Positions 33,546 through 42,435 of a DNA stretch of 64,000 nucleotides are shown piece by piece. This DNA is from Xanthobacter tagetidis (GTDB lineage: Bacteria; Pseudomonadota; Alphaproteobacteria; Rhizobiales; Xanthobacteraceae), in assembly GCF_003667445.1 (NCBI RefSeq), contig NZ_RCTF01000005.1, positions 186,001-250,000 on the forward strand, read 5' to 3'. The position numbers and the translations under genes are program-made. The first letter of the stretch is position 1. Each line of letters starts with the position of its first letter. The notes beneath the pieces are model-generated. The model did not search any database and was not told the DNA's origin. It saw only the letters and a program-made list of their open reading frames with translations.

Positions 33546-34565
33546 ATGAAGACGCACCGCAATCCGGGCGCGCGCAGGCTCGCGCTCGCCGCCATCGCCG
33601 GCGCCGCCGTCGCGCTCGCGACCCCCGCCTTCGCGCAGGACATCACGCTGAAGGCCTCGCACCAGTTTCCGGGCGGCAAGGGCGACCCGCGCGACGAGAT
33701 GGTGCAGATGATCGCCCGCGATGTGGAAGCGGCGAATGTCGGCCTGAAGATCCAGGTGTTCCCGGGCGCCTCGCTCTACAAGCCCAACGAGCAGTGGGGC
33801 GCGCTCACCAAGGGCCAGCTCGACCTGTCGTCGTTCCCGCTGGACTACGCCTCCGGCCGCGTGCCGCAATTCTCGGCGACGCTGATGCCGGGCCTGGTGC
33901 GCAACTTCGATCGCGCCGACCGCCTGAACGATTCCGACTTCATGAAGGACATCAAGAAGATCGTCGACGACCAGGGCGCCATCGTCATCGCCGACGCCTG
34001 GCTCTCCGGCGGCTTCGCCTCCAAGAAGGGCTGCATCACCGGCCCGGACAGCATCAAGGGCCAGGTGACGCGCGCCGCCGGCCCCGCCTTCGAGCAGATG
34101 CTCTCGGCGGCCGGCGCCTCGATCGCCTCCATGCCCTCGTCGGAGGTCTATAGCGGCATGCAGACCGGCGTGCTGGACGCGGCCAACACCTCGTCCGAGA
34201 GCTTCGTCTCGTTCCGCCTCTACGAGCAGGCCAAGTGCCTCACCGCGCCCGGCGCCAACGCGCTGTGGTTCATGTACGAGCCGGTGCTGATGTCGAAGCA
34301 GGTGTTCAACCGCCTGAAGCCCGAGCAGCAGAAGGCGATCCTCGCCGCCGGCAAGAAGGCGCAGGACTGGTTCGCCCAGGAAGTGCGCAAGGGCGACCAG
34401 AAGCTGATCGACACCTACAAGAAGGCGGGCGTCGAGGTGATCGAGATGTCGGCCTCCGACTACGACGCCTGGCTGAAGGTGGCGCAGGCCAGCGCCTACA
34501 AGAACTTCGCCGAGAAGGTGAAGGGCGGCGACGAGCTCATCAAGAAGGCGCTCGCCGTCCAGTGA
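33546..34565 (+). CDS. dctP: TRAP transporter substrate-binding protein (DctP family)
   Basis: A 339-residue protein; ATG follows GGGAGGAAG. A Sec signal (LALAAIAGAAVALATPAFAQ) precedes the DctP fold (ITLKASHQFPGGKGDPRDEM; IQVFPGASLYKPNEQWGAL; SSEVYSGMQTGVLDAANTS). The conserved Arg that binds the ligand carboxylate is expected near GQVTRAAGPAFEQ. Next to matAB the likely ligand is malonate or a related dicarboxylate. Confidence 0.9.
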   Translation: MKTHRNPGARRLALAAIAGAAVALATPAFAQDITLKASHQFPGGKGDPRDEMVQMIARDVEAANVGLKIQVFPGASLYKPNEQWGALTKGQLDLSSFPLDYASGRVPQFSATLMPGLVRNFDRADRLNDSDFMKDIKKIVDDQGAIVIADAWLSGGFASKKGCITGPDSIKGQVTRAAGPAFEQMLSAAGASIASMPSSEVYSGMQTGVLDAANTSSESFVSFRLYEQAKCLTAPGANALWFMYEPVLMSKQVFNRLKPEQQKAILAAGKKAQDWFAQEVRKGDQKLIDTYKKAGVEVIEMSASDYDAWLKVAQASAYKNFAEKVKGGDELIKKALAVQ

Positions 34566-34606
34566 CGGCCTGAGGGCTGTTCTCGTCCTCACAGGTCACT
34601 CCGGCC

Positions 34607-34637
34607 GTCATGCCCCGGCTTGTCCGGGGCATCCACC
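34607..34637. repeat. Palindromic repeat copy between dctP and dctQ
   Basis: GTCATGCCCCGGCTTGTCCG followed by GGGCATCCACC matches the repeat family found in the 36.7-37.1 kb region and at 49.8 kb. It can fold as CCCCGG-CTTGT-CCGGGG. It sits in the 278-bp dctP-dctQ gap, which is otherwise empty. Confidence 0.75.
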
Positions 34638-34843
34638 CGGCGGCCGGAGCGACCGATGGCGCGCCGGGGTGCCGAAGGGCCGTGCCCGGTTCCGCCCTCA
34701 TCCCCCGGACAGGCCGAGGGGGTGCCGGCGGTGCGGGGCGCCGCACGCGCGCCCTCGCCTTCGACTGGCTTCCCCGCTTGGGGAGCGCGTGCGCGCGCAC
34801 CCGCATCCCGACGACCGACGCCCCCTTTGCGAAAGCAGAACCG

Positions 34844-35350
34844 ATGCTCCGCCTCTACCTCAAGACCGTGGACACGCTGTCCAAGATCGCCGGCGTCGCT
34901 TCCGGCGTGATGCTGCTGGCGGCCATGCTGATCATCTGCCAGATGATCTTCCTGCGCTACGTGTTCCGGGCGCCCACCATCTGGCAGACCGACTTCGTCA
35001 TCTTCTCCGCCACCGCGGCCATCTTCCTCGGCGCGCCCTATGTGCTGCTCACCCGCGGCCATGTGGGGGTGGACGTGATCGAGATCATGGCCCGCCCGCC
35101 GGTGCGCCGCGTCCTGGGGCTGATCGGCGCCGCGCTCGGCCTCCTGTTCGCGATCGCCATGACGGTCGCGAGCTACATCTTCTTCCACGAGGCCTATGTG
35201 AACGAGTGGCGCACCTCGTCGGCCGCCGCGATCATCCTGTGGGTGCCGCTGCTGCCGCTGCCCATCGGCTTCGGCCTGCTCACGCTGCAATACATCGCCG
35301 AGATCCTGCGCCGCCTGAAGGGCGTGGACGGCTTCGGAGCCCATCCATGA
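34844..35350 (+). CDS. dctQ: TRAP transporter small permease (DctQ family)
   Basis: The ATG at 34844 gives 168 residues; the longer frame upstream is repeat-derived and low-complexity. Four membrane spans are seen: VASGVMLLAAMLIICQMIF, FVIFSATAAIFLGAPYVLL, LIGAALGLLFAIAMTVA and WVPLLPLPIGFGLLTLQYI. The RYVFRAPTIWQTDFV segment is typical of DctQ. DctM starts inside its stop codon. Confidence 0.9.
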   Translation: MLRLYLKTVDTLSKIAGVASGVMLLAAMLIICQMIFLRYVFRAPTIWQTDFVIFSATAAIFLGAPYVLLTRGHVGVDVIEIMARPPVRRVLGLIGAALGLLFAIAMTVASYIFFHEAYVNEWRTSSAAAIILWVPLLPLPIGFGLLTLQYIAEILRRLKGVDGFGAHP

Positions 35351-36672
35351 GCGCGCTCTCCCCCACCACCGCCGGCTTCCTCATCGTCGGGACGCTGCTG
35401 CTCCTGCTCGCCACCGGCATGCCCATCGCCTTCGCGCTCGGGCTCGCCGCCATCGCCGGCCTGCTGGTGGCGAACGGCATCGGCGTATTCGAGGTGCTGG
35501 CCGAGACCATGTTCGCCGGCATCGGCAACCTCGCTTACGTCTCGATCCCCATGTTCGTGCTGATGGGCGCGGCGGTGGCGGCGACGCCGGCCGGCAAGGA
35601 CCTCTACGAAGCGCTGGACCGCTGGCTGAACCGGGTGCCCGGCGGCCTCGTCCTGTCGAACATCGGCGCCTGCGCCATCTTCTCCGGCATGACCGGGTCG
35701 AGCCCGGCCACCTGCGCCGCCATCGGCAAGATGGGCATTCCGGAGATGCTGAAGCGCGGCTACCCCGCCTCGGTGGCCACCGGCTCCATCTGCGCCGGCG
35801 GCACGCTCGGCATCCTCATCCCGCCCTCGGTGACGATGATCGTCTACGGCATCGCCACCGAGACCTCCATCGGCCGCCTGTTCCTGGCGGGCGTGATGCC
35901 GGGGCTGATGCTCACCGCCATGTTCATGACGTGGGCGCTGATCGACTGCAAGCGCAAGGGCTTCCGCTTCGACGACATGGGCACCCGCTTCACCTTCGGC
36001 CAGAAGCTCGCTGCGCTGCCGCGGGTGACGCCCTTCATCATCATCATCGTCGGCACGCTCTACGTGCTCTACGGCGGCGTCGCGACGCCCTCGGAGGCGG
36101 CGGGCGCGGGCGCCTTCCTGACGCTCGGCGTGGTCATCATCATGTACCGGCTGTTCCGGCCGAAGCCGATCATCGACATCTTCTCGTCCACCATGCGCGA
36201 GAGCATCATGATCATGATGATCATGGCCTCGGCGGAGCTGTTCGCCTTCGCGCTGTCGTCGCTGTTCATCACCCAGACGGTGGCCTCCACCATCGCCAGC
36301 CTGGAGGTGAACCGCTGGGTGCTGATGGGCATCATCAACGCGTTCCTGCTGGTGGCCGGCATGTTCCTGCCGCCGGTGGCGATCATCGTGATGTCGGCGC
36401 CGCTCCTGTTCCCGATCGTCGTCTCCTCGGGCTTCGACCCCTATTGGTTCGCGGTGATCCTCACCATCAACATGGAGATCGGCCTCATCACCCCGCCGGT
36501 GGGCCTCAATCTGTTCGTGGTGAACGCCATCGCGCCCCAGGTGCCGACCCAGCAGGTGCTGTGGGGCTCGCTGCCCTACGTCATCGCCATGGTCATCGGC
36601 ATCGTCATCCTGTGTATCTTCCCGGGGATCGCCACCTGGCTGCCGGATGCGGTGATGGGACCGGCGATGTAA
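35347..36672 (+). CDS. dctM: TRAP transporter large permease (DctM family)
   Basis: A 441-residue membrane protein with about 12-13 hydrophobic segments. DctM features include GMTGSSPATCAAIGKMGIPE, GYPASVATGSICAGGTLGIL and ITPPVGLNLFVV near the C-terminus. It is the ion-driven translocating subunit of the TRAP system with DctP and DctQ. Confidence 0.94.
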   Translation: MSALSPTTAGFLIVGTLLLLLATGMPIAFALGLAAIAGLLVANGIGVFEVLAETMFAGIGNLAYVSIPMFVLMGAAVAATPAGKDLYEALDRWLNRVPGGLVLSNIGACAIFSGMTGSSPATCAAIGKMGIPEMLKRGYPASVATGSICAGGTLGILIPPSVTMIVYGIATETSIGRLFLAGVMPGLMLTAMFMTWALIDCKRKGFRFDDMGTRFTFGQKLAALPRVTPFIIIIVGTLYVLYGGVATPSEAAGAGAFLTLGVVIIMYRLFRPKPIIDIFSSTMRESIMIMMIMASAELFAFALSSLFITQTVASTIASLEVNRWVLMGIINAFLLVAGMFLPPVAIIVMSAPLLFPIVVSSGFDPYWFAVILTINMEIGLITPPVGLNLFVVNAIAPQVPTQQVLWGSLPYVIAMVIGIVILCIFPGIATWLPDAVMGPAM

Positions 36673-36690
36673 GCCCGGGGTGCCGCCCAC

Positions 36691-37124
36691 AGCCGCCGTC
36701 ATGCTCCGGCTTGAGCGGAGCATCCATAACCCCTCGCCGCGTCCCGCCCGGCCGCGAGATGGGCCCTCCGGTCAAGCCGGAGGGCGACGGTGGGTAGGAG
36801 GGCGACGGCGGTGGGCGGGGCGGCGGCCGATCTGCCTGGAAGGCGGTGCCGGCAATGCGCGCCAGGTCTTTGAGAAGCGCACTGTCATGCCCCGGCTTGT
36901 CCGGGGGATCCACCGAGCCGCCGGCATGGCGCCCGGAAAATGAAGCGCCGAGCGAGCCGCTGGGTGGATCCCCCGGACAAGCCGGGGGATGACAGTGGTG
37001 AGGCACCAGGGATAACGCCCTCAGCCGCCGTCAGGCTCCGGCTTGAGCGGAGATCCATGCCCCCTCCCCGCGTCCCGCCCGGCCGCAGGATGGGCCCTCC
37101 GGTCAAGCCGGAGGGCGACGGTGG
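36691..37124. repeat. Nest of palindromic repeats: two 100-bp direct copies around a 34-bp inverted pair
   Basis: A 103-bp unit at 36691-36793 recurs at 37023-37124 with a few differences. It starts GCCGTCATGCTCCGGCTTGA and ends with the hairpin CCCTCCGG-TCAAG-CCGGAGGG. Between them 36881-36914 and 36963-36996 are inverted copies that pair at 33 of 34 positions around a 48-base loop. The region from 36673 to 37176 contains no gene. The long hairpin could end transcription from dctM and from the convergent transglutaminase gene. Confidence 0.85.
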
Positions 37125-37176
37125 CGGATGGGGTGGCCGCGGGCAAAAGCCGCTTAGCGACGGCGGGAGGTCGCCC

Positions 37177-38061
37177 CTACCGCTCCACCGGAATCACGTC
37201 GACGCCCACCGAAAGCACGTGGTCGCCGGAGGCGACGACCACCCCGTCCACGGGGGAGACATCCGCATAGTCGCGGCCGATGCCGAGGATGATGTGGTCG
37301 TCGCCGGCGGGGATGGCGTTGGTGGGGTCGAGGCCGATCCAGCCCGCCTGCCGCCCGCACCACAGCTCCACCCAGGCATGGGTCGCGTCCGCGCCTTCGA
37401 GGCGCGCCTGGCCTTCCGGCGGCACGGTGCGCAGATAGCCCGACACATAGCGCGCCGGCAGGCCGATGCCCCTGAGGCCGGCGATCATCACCTGCGCGAA
37501 GTCCTGGCACACGCCGCGCCGCGCCGCGAACGCCTCGTGCGGCGCCGTGGTGACGATGGTGGAGCCGGGCTCGTAGACGAAGCCGTCCTTGATCCGGTGC
37601 ATCAGCTCGATGCCCGCCTCCAGCACCGGCCGGTCGCCGGAGAAGCTCGACGCGGTCCAGTCCGTGATCTCGCCGTCGAGCGGCACCGCGCGCGAGGCGA
37701 ACAGGCCGTGGCAGGGCGCGCGGGCGGACAAATCGGGGATCTCCAGCGCCTCGGTCCGCACCGCCTCCACCGTGGGCGTCGCCGCCGCCTCCGGCAAGGC
37801 GGTGGAGAGCACCTCGACCCGGCTGCGGGTGGAGATCTGAAGGTGGTCGTGCGGCGCGTCGAGCGTCACCCAGGTCACGCCGTTGCCGAAAAAGTCGGTG
37901 CCCTGCTCGCGCTCGGCGGGATCGGGCAGGATTTCCAGCATGTGGGCGATCACGTGCTGGTGGCCGGCGCGATCCACCGGCGTCATGCGCAGCACCTGCC
38001 GCGCCACCCGCACGGGCACGGTGTAGGTGTAGGTGGTGGTCTGGCGGATGTCGTAGAGCAT
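37177..38061 (-). CDS. Transglutaminase-like (bacterial N-terminal domain) protein
   Basis: A 294-residue protein. The N-terminal beta domain (MLYDIRQTTTYTYTVPVRVA, then RQVLRMTPVDRAGHQ) is followed by a transglutaminase-like core. The Cys-His-Asp triad is visible: Cys185 in RRGVCQDFAQVM, His228 in ATHAWVELW and Asp245 in GLDPTN. Such proteins act as cysteine peptidases or amide-modifying enzymes. It follows an ATP-grasp/alpha-E gene by 7 bases, a pairing conserved in many proteobacteria and proposed to make or modify a peptide. Confidence 0.9.
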   Translation of the reverse strand: MLYDIRQTTTYTYTVPVRVARQVLRMTPVDRAGHQHVIAHMLEILPDPAEREQGTDFFGNGVTWVTLDAPHDHLQISTRSRVEVLSTALPEAAATPTVEAVRTEALEIPDLSARAPCHGLFASRAVPLDGEITDWTASSFSGDRPVLEAGIELMHRIKDGFVYEPGSTIVTTAPHEAFAARRGVCQDFAQVMIAGLRGIGLPARYVSGYLRTVPPEGQARLEGADATHAWVELWCGRQAGWIGLDPTNAIPAGDDHIILGIGRDYADVSPVDGVVVASGDHVLSVGVDVIPVER

Positions 38062-38068
38062 GCCCGCC

Positions 38069-40621
38069 TCACAGCGCCAGGGAGAGCGTCATCTCCGGGG
38101 AATGGCCCTGGAGGAAATAGTGGGCGGAAATCTCGTCCGACAGCTCCATGAGGAGGTCCTCCATGGACTGGAACCAGGCGGCATCGAAGCTCTCCGCCGT
38201 CGCGGCGGCAAGCTCGGCCTGCATGCGCGCGACGAGGCGCTCCCAGCGCGGCGGCGGGGCATCCATGTCGCGGCCCGGCAGCACCTTGAGGTGCGCCGCC
38301 ATGCGCTCCACCTGGAACGCCACCGAGCGCGGATTGTCGGGATCGAGCAAAACGAGGTCGAGCACCGGCCCGCGCGCCTCCATCATCACGTAGCGCGTGC
38401 GGTAGGTGATGCGGCTGTCGGCCACCTGGAGCAGCGCGTCGAGCGAGCCCTGAGGGGCGCCCTGCTCGCCGAAGGTCTGGGCGAAGCGCAGCGTGCCGAT
38501 GGCGCGCTCGGTGCGCCGGCCGAGTTCCAGGAAGCGCCAGCCGGTGAGCCGGTTCATGTTCTCCGAGGCGAGGCCGTAGAAGGCCGCGATGATGCGCAGC
38601 GCCGCGTCGGCCCGCTCGTGGGCGTCCGCCTCGGAGGGCGCGGTGGGCACCGGCAGGTTCACGCAGGCTTCGAGGTCCACCAGCGCGCGCCAGGCGTCGG
38701 GCGAGAAGCGGTCGCGGATCACGGAGGCGGCCGAGCGCGCGGCGAGCACCAATTGGGGAAGCGCGCCGGGCACGTCGTGGCGGGTGAGCACGGCGATGGC
38801 GTAGCGCGCCGGCGTCACCCGCGCGAGGTCGCGCGGCATGGCGCCCCAGGCGCCGAGCAGGCCGAGCAGGCGCGAGACCAGCGGGCCCGTTCCCACCTCG
38901 CCGCTCTCGGCGAGGCGGCTCACCAGAACCCGCGCGAGGCGCAGCGTCGCCTCGGCGCGCTCCACGTAGCGGCCGAGCCAGAACAGGTTGTCGGCGGCGC
39001 GGCTCGGCAGCGTGCCGGAGGAGCGGCGCACCTTCACGTTGTCGGGGCTGGGGAGCAGCGTGGTGTCGGACACCGCCTGGTCCGACAGCACCCACACGTC
39101 CGCCGAGCGGTCGCCCTTCTGCAGCGACACCGCGCGCGAATCGGGCGCCGAGGAGATGCGGCAGAAGCCGCCCGGCATCACCTCCCACCCGCGCTCGGTG
39201 GCGCACAGGAACACGCGCAGCATGAAGGGGCGCGGGGTGAGCTTCTCGCCGGTCCAGACCGGCGTGGTGGAGAGCCGGGCGATGTCCTGGCCCACCACGT
39301 CGGCGCCGCGCCGGGCGAGCACGGTGGCGAGCCGGCGGCGGGCGGCCGGGGTGAGGTCGGCGCCGATCACCGAGCCGCCCTCCAGCAGTCCCGGCACAGA
39401 CCGCCCGAACGCCGAGGCGAGCACCAGTTCGTCCAGATGCTCCACCACCTGGGCGCGCTCGGCCTCCTGGCCGCACCACCAGGTGGCCACGTGCGGCAGC
39501 TTCAGCGGCCCGCCGATGAGGCGCTGGGCGAGGCGCGGCAGGAAGGCGAGCAGCGCCGGCGCCTCCACCAGGCCCGAGCCGAGCGCATTGGCGAGCGAGA
39601 CGCCGCCCGCGCGCACCGCCTGGACCAGGCCCGGCACACCGAGCCGCGAGCGGGCGTTCAGCTCCAGCGGGTCGGCGAAGTCGGAATCGAGGCGGCGCAG
39701 CAGCACGTCGATCCGCCGCAGGCCCGCCACCGTGCGCACATGCAGCGTGTCGCCGCGGACCGTGAGGTCCTCGCCCTCGACCAGCAGGAAGCCGAGATAG
39801 CGGGCGAGCAGCGCGTGCTCGAAATAGGTCTCGTTGAGCGGGCCGGGCGTGAGCAGGCCGATGCGACCCTCCCCGGTGCGGTCGAGCTTCAGCAGCGACG
39901 TGCGCAGCGCCTGGAAGAAGGCGGCGACCCGGTGCATGCGCAGGGCGCGCGACACGTCCGGCAAGGCGCGGGTGAGGGCGAGCCTGTTCTCCAGCGCATA
40001 GCCCGCGCCCGACGGCGCCTGGGTGCGGTCGGAGAGCACCCACCAGCGCCCGTCCGGGCCGCGGCCCACGTCGGCCGCATAGAGCCGCAGATACCGTCCG
40101 CCCACCGGCTTCACGCCCACCAAGGGGCGCAGGAATTCCGGGCTGCCTGCCACCGCGGCGGCGGGAATGTCGCCGTCGCTGACCAGGCGGGCGGGGCCGT
40201 AAAGGTCCCGCAGCACCAGTTCCAGGAGTTCGGCGCGCTGGATCAGGCCCTGCGACAGGGTTTCCCAGTCGGCCGAGCCGAGCACCAGCGGCAGGTGGCT
40301 GAGCGACCAGGGGCGCTCGTCGCCGCCGGCGTCGTCATAGACCCGGTAGAAGACGCCGGATTCCTTCAGGTAGCGGTCAGCGGCGGAGAACCGGCGCCGC
40401 AACTCCTGCGGCCCGAGTTCGGCCAGAGCGGCGAGGAAGGGCACCCAATGGGCGCGCGGCTTGCCGTCCGCATCCATCATCTCGTCGCGGATGCCGGGCA
40501 AGGTTTCGTAGCCGCCGAGCACGCTCTCGACCGCAGCCTTCTCGAACACGTCGCTGCGCTGCTCGGCCCCCGACACGCAAAACCCCTTCCCCCGCGGCGC
40601 TCCCCCGGCCGGGCCTGCCAT
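38069..40621 (-). CDS. Fused circularly permuted ATP-grasp/alpha-E domain protein
   Basis: An ATG at 40619-40621 gives 850 residues; a TTG 14 codons upstream is the alternative. The first ~480 residues form a circularly permuted ATP-grasp domain (LLELVLRDLYGPARLVSDGD, RYLRLYAADVGRGPDGRWWV, LSDRTQAPSGAGYALENR, GEKLTPRPFMLRVFL). The last ~310 form an alpha-E domain (LPSRAADNLFWLGRYVERAE, LTGWRFLELGRRTERA). These are separate genes in many species. ATP-grasp enzymes ligate a carboxylate to an amine with ATP; the product here is unknown. Confidence 0.9.
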   Translation of the reverse strand: MAGPAGGAPRGKGFCVSGAEQRSDVFEKAAVESVLGGYETLPGIRDEMMDADGKPRAHWVPFLAALAELGPQELRRRFSAADRYLKESGVFYRVYDDAGGDERPWSLSHLPLVLGSADWETLSQGLIQRAELLELVLRDLYGPARLVSDGDIPAAAVAGSPEFLRPLVGVKPVGGRYLRLYAADVGRGPDGRWWVLSDRTQAPSGAGYALENRLALTRALPDVSRALRMHRVAAFFQALRTSLLKLDRTGEGRIGLLTPGPLNETYFEHALLARYLGFLLVEGEDLTVRGDTLHVRTVAGLRRIDVLLRRLDSDFADPLELNARSRLGVPGLVQAVRAGGVSLANALGSGLVEAPALLAFLPRLAQRLIGGPLKLPHVATWWCGQEAERAQVVEHLDELVLASAFGRSVPGLLEGGSVIGADLTPAARRRLATVLARRGADVVGQDIARLSTTPVWTGEKLTPRPFMLRVFLCATERGWEVMPGGFCRISSAPDSRAVSLQKGDRSADVWVLSDQAVSDTTLLPSPDNVKVRRSSGTLPSRAADNLFWLGRYVERAEATLRLARVLVSRLAESGEVGTGPLVSRLLGLLGAWGAMPRDLARVTPARYAIAVLTRHDVPGALPQLVLAARSAASVIRDRFSPDAWRALVDLEACVNLPVPTAPSEADAHERADAALRIIAAFYGLASENMNRLTGWRFLELGRRTERAIGTLRFAQTFGEQGAPQGSLDALLQVADSRITYRTRYVMMEARGPVLDLVLLDPDNPRSVAFQVERMAAHLKVLPGRDMDAPPPRWERLVARMQAELAAATAESFDAAWFQSMEDLLMELSDEISAHYFLQGHSPEMTLSLAL

Positions 40622-40862
40622 TATGCCCAAAGGCGAAGGAGATGCACCCCGCGCGACCGGCAAACCGCAGATGGCGGGCGGACACGCGCACGGCCGCGCT
40701 TCCCGGCCGGGGACAGGCGGCGGCAGGGTTCGCGCCGCTGCGCGGGCGTTCCGCGGAAGAAAGAATAATTCTCAACGATGCGCGCGGGCCACACATGGCG
40801 GCACGCGGCGACGGACCGGACCGGCGGCGGCCCGGTGCGCCATCGCCCAGGCGCCTGCCCGG

Positions 40863-40952
40863 TCAGCCGAACAGGATCGCGGCCAGGATCACCGCATAGG
40901 ACAGGGCGAAGAGGATGCCGTCACGAACGAGCGGCGACAGTCGCGACGTCAT
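40863..40952 (-). CDS. Possible small membrane protein (29 aa)
   Basis: ATG at 40950-40952, GGAA 8-9 bases upstream, TGA at 40863-40865. The peptide has a basic N-terminus (MTSRLSPLVRDG) and one hydrophobic helix (ILFALSYAVILAAILFG) ending at the C-terminus. No family is recognised. It is supported by a sigma70-like promoter 33-60 bases upstream that fits its start. It precedes the ATP-grasp gene on the same strand by 241 bases and may share its transcript. Confidence 0.5.
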   Translation of the reverse strand: MTSRLSPLVRDGILFALSYAVILAAILFG

Positions 40953-40977
40953 GGAGCACATTCCGGATGATTAAGTT

Positions 40978-41012
40978 GACTGATCTTATAGATTTATCGT
41001 GAGATCGGTCAA
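40978..41012 (-). promoter_or_regulatory. Sigma70-like promoter with overlapping inverted repeat
   Basis: On the minus strand TTGACC (41007-41012) and TATAAG (40985-40990) are 16 bases apart, each one or two bases off consensus, rare in this G+C-rich window. The inverted repeat GACTGATCT (40978-40986) with AGATCGGTC (41002-41010), 8 of 9 pairs, covers both elements and looks like an operator. Confidence 0.55.
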
Positions 41013-41042
41013 TAACCATATTCAGAATGTGTATTACCACCG

Positions 41043-41849
41043 TCATTCCCCAGTGAATGTCGGCGCGCGCTTCTCCACGAAGGCCGCGACGCCCTCGGCG
41101 AAGTCGCGGGTGCCCGCGCTGGCGATGAAGGCATCGCGCTCGGCGTGAAGCTGGTCGGACAAGGTGTGGGAGAACGAGGCCCGCATCAGGTGCTTGATGC
41201 GGCCGAAGGCCAGCGTCGGCCCCGCGGCGAGGCGGCGGGCGAGCGCATCGGTCTCGGCGCCAAGATCGGCGGCGGCCACCACCTTGTTCACGAGCCCGAG
41301 CCGCAGCGCCTCCGGGGCATCGACCACGTCGCTGAGCAGCGCCAGTTCCAGCGCCTTGCGCAGGCCGACGATGCGCGGCAGCGAGAAGGTGCCGGAGCCG
41401 TCCGGCGTGGTGCCGATGCGGGCATAGGCCAGGGTGAAGCGGGCATCGTCCGCGGCGATGGCGAGGTCGGCGGCGAGCATCACGGAGAGCCCGGCGCCCG
41501 CCACCGCGCCGTGCACGCTGGCGATCACCGGCGCATGCAGGGAGGCGAGCCCCACGATCGCATGGTGGAACGGGTCGATGATGCCCGCCACCACCTTCGG
41601 CGCCTCGCGCCCGGCGGCATGGAAGCGGGCGACGTCGCCGCCGGCGAGGAAGGCCCGCCCCTCCCCGGACAGCACCACCGCGCGCACCGAGCGATCCTTC
41701 GCCGTCCGGTCCACCGCATCCTGGAAGGCCAGGATCGTCGCCTCATCGATGGCGTTCAGCACCGCCGGGCGGTTGAAGCGGATGCGGGCGATGCCGTCCT
41801 CGACCGAGAACAGGAGGGGGGCGGCATCGGCGGCCGGACGATCGGACAT
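41043..41849 (-). CDS. Enoyl-CoA hydratase/isomerase family protein
   Basis: The ATG at 41847-41849 follows AAGGAGCG, giving 268 residues. Crotonase motifs: GRAFLAGGDVARFHAAG and ASVHGAVAGAGLSVMLAADL. The usual catalytic Glu region reads YARIGTTPDGSGTFSLPRIV, with Asp/Gly substitutions, so hydratase activity is not assured; isomerase or thioesterase members look similar. It is divergent from the sulfur operon. Confidence 0.9.
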   Translation of the reverse strand: MSDRPAADAAPLLFSVEDGIARIRFNRPAVLNAIDEATILAFQDAVDRTAKDRSVRAVVLSGEGRAFLAGGDVARFHAAGREAPKVVAGIIDPFHHAIVGLASLHAPVIASVHGAVAGAGLSVMLAADLAIAADDARFTLAYARIGTTPDGSGTFSLPRIVGLRKALELALLSDVVDAPEALRLGLVNKVVAAADLGAETDALARRLAAGPTLAFGRIKHLMRASFSHTLSDQLHAERDAFIASAGTRDFAEGVAAFVEKRAPTFTGE

Positions 41850-42084
41850 GGGCGCTCCTTGGACCATTCGTTGCGACCGCTGCAGGCCGGGCATGCAGGC
41901 TGCCCGAGGGGCGCCCGCGCCACAAGGTGCGGCAGGTCCCGAGGCACCCTATTCACATCGACTTATCGCGTTATTTTTCTTATTGCGCAGATTATGGATG
42001 CGATTTATTTTAAATTCCACGACACGACGATGTTTTAACGCTTCCAAACTGTGGTTAACAGCCGGAAGCGGGGAGCCCGCCAGC
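41850..42084. promoter_or_regulatory. Divergent promoter region of enoyl-CoA hydratase and sulfur operon
   Basis: Bases 41950-42060 are clearly A+T-rich (TTATTTTTCTTATTGCGCAG; GCGATTTATTTTAAATTCC), unlike the flanking coding DNA. This is where a sulfur-responsive LysR activator such as CysB/Cbl would act; I cannot assign a specific site. Confidence 0.4.
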
Positions 42085-42408
42085 ATGACCTCTCCTCTCC
42101 AGCGCAAGCTGAAGATCACCGGCCCCACCGTGGTGACGGCCAATCGCCTCGCGGACGGCGCGGCCGTCTGGCTCGCCCGCGACGGGCGCTGGACCGAGCG
42201 CCTCGCCGAGGCGGAGGTCGCGACCACCGCCGACGCGGCCCACCGCCTGCTCGACATCGCCCATGCGGACGAGGACACCGCCGTGGGCGCCTATCCGGCC
42301 ACCGTGGCGCTCTCCGACGGCGGCGTTCCGAAGCCCGCGACTTTGCGCGAGCGCATCCGCGCCACGGGCCCCACCGTCGCGCAGCCCTTCCAGCCCGCCG
42401 CGCTCTGA
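42085..42408 (+). CDS. DUF2849 family protein of the sulfite reduction operon
   Basis: A 107-residue protein (LKITGPTVVTANRLADGAAV, AEVATTADAAHRLLDIAH, VVxPY-like AVGAYPATVAL). DUF2849 genes typically lie just upstream of the alphaproteobacterial nitrite/sulfite reductase gene. The role is unknown; a part in sirohaem or sulfite metabolism is inferred from context. Confidence 0.85.
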   Translation: MTSPLQRKLKITGPTVVTANRLADGAAVWLARDGRWTERLAEAEVATTADAAHRLLDIAHADEDTAVGAYPATVALSDGGVPKPATLRERIRATGPTVAQPFQPAAL

Positions 42409-42435
42409 GCGCACGGCAACCGATCGGGTTCCCCC

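Larger units (their letters stand above)
40622..41042. other. Region upstream of the ATP-grasp gene
   Basis: Besides the short ORF at 40863-40952 and its promoter, this 421-bp stretch holds a palindrome AGAATAATTCT at 40762-40772, between the ORF and the ATP-grasp start. The remaining bases are G+C-rich with no supported gene. Confidence 0.5.

Noticed and set aside
36691..37124. CRISPR array
   Set aside because: The repeats are palindromic, few and irregularly spaced, in both orientations, without uniform spacers or cas genes.
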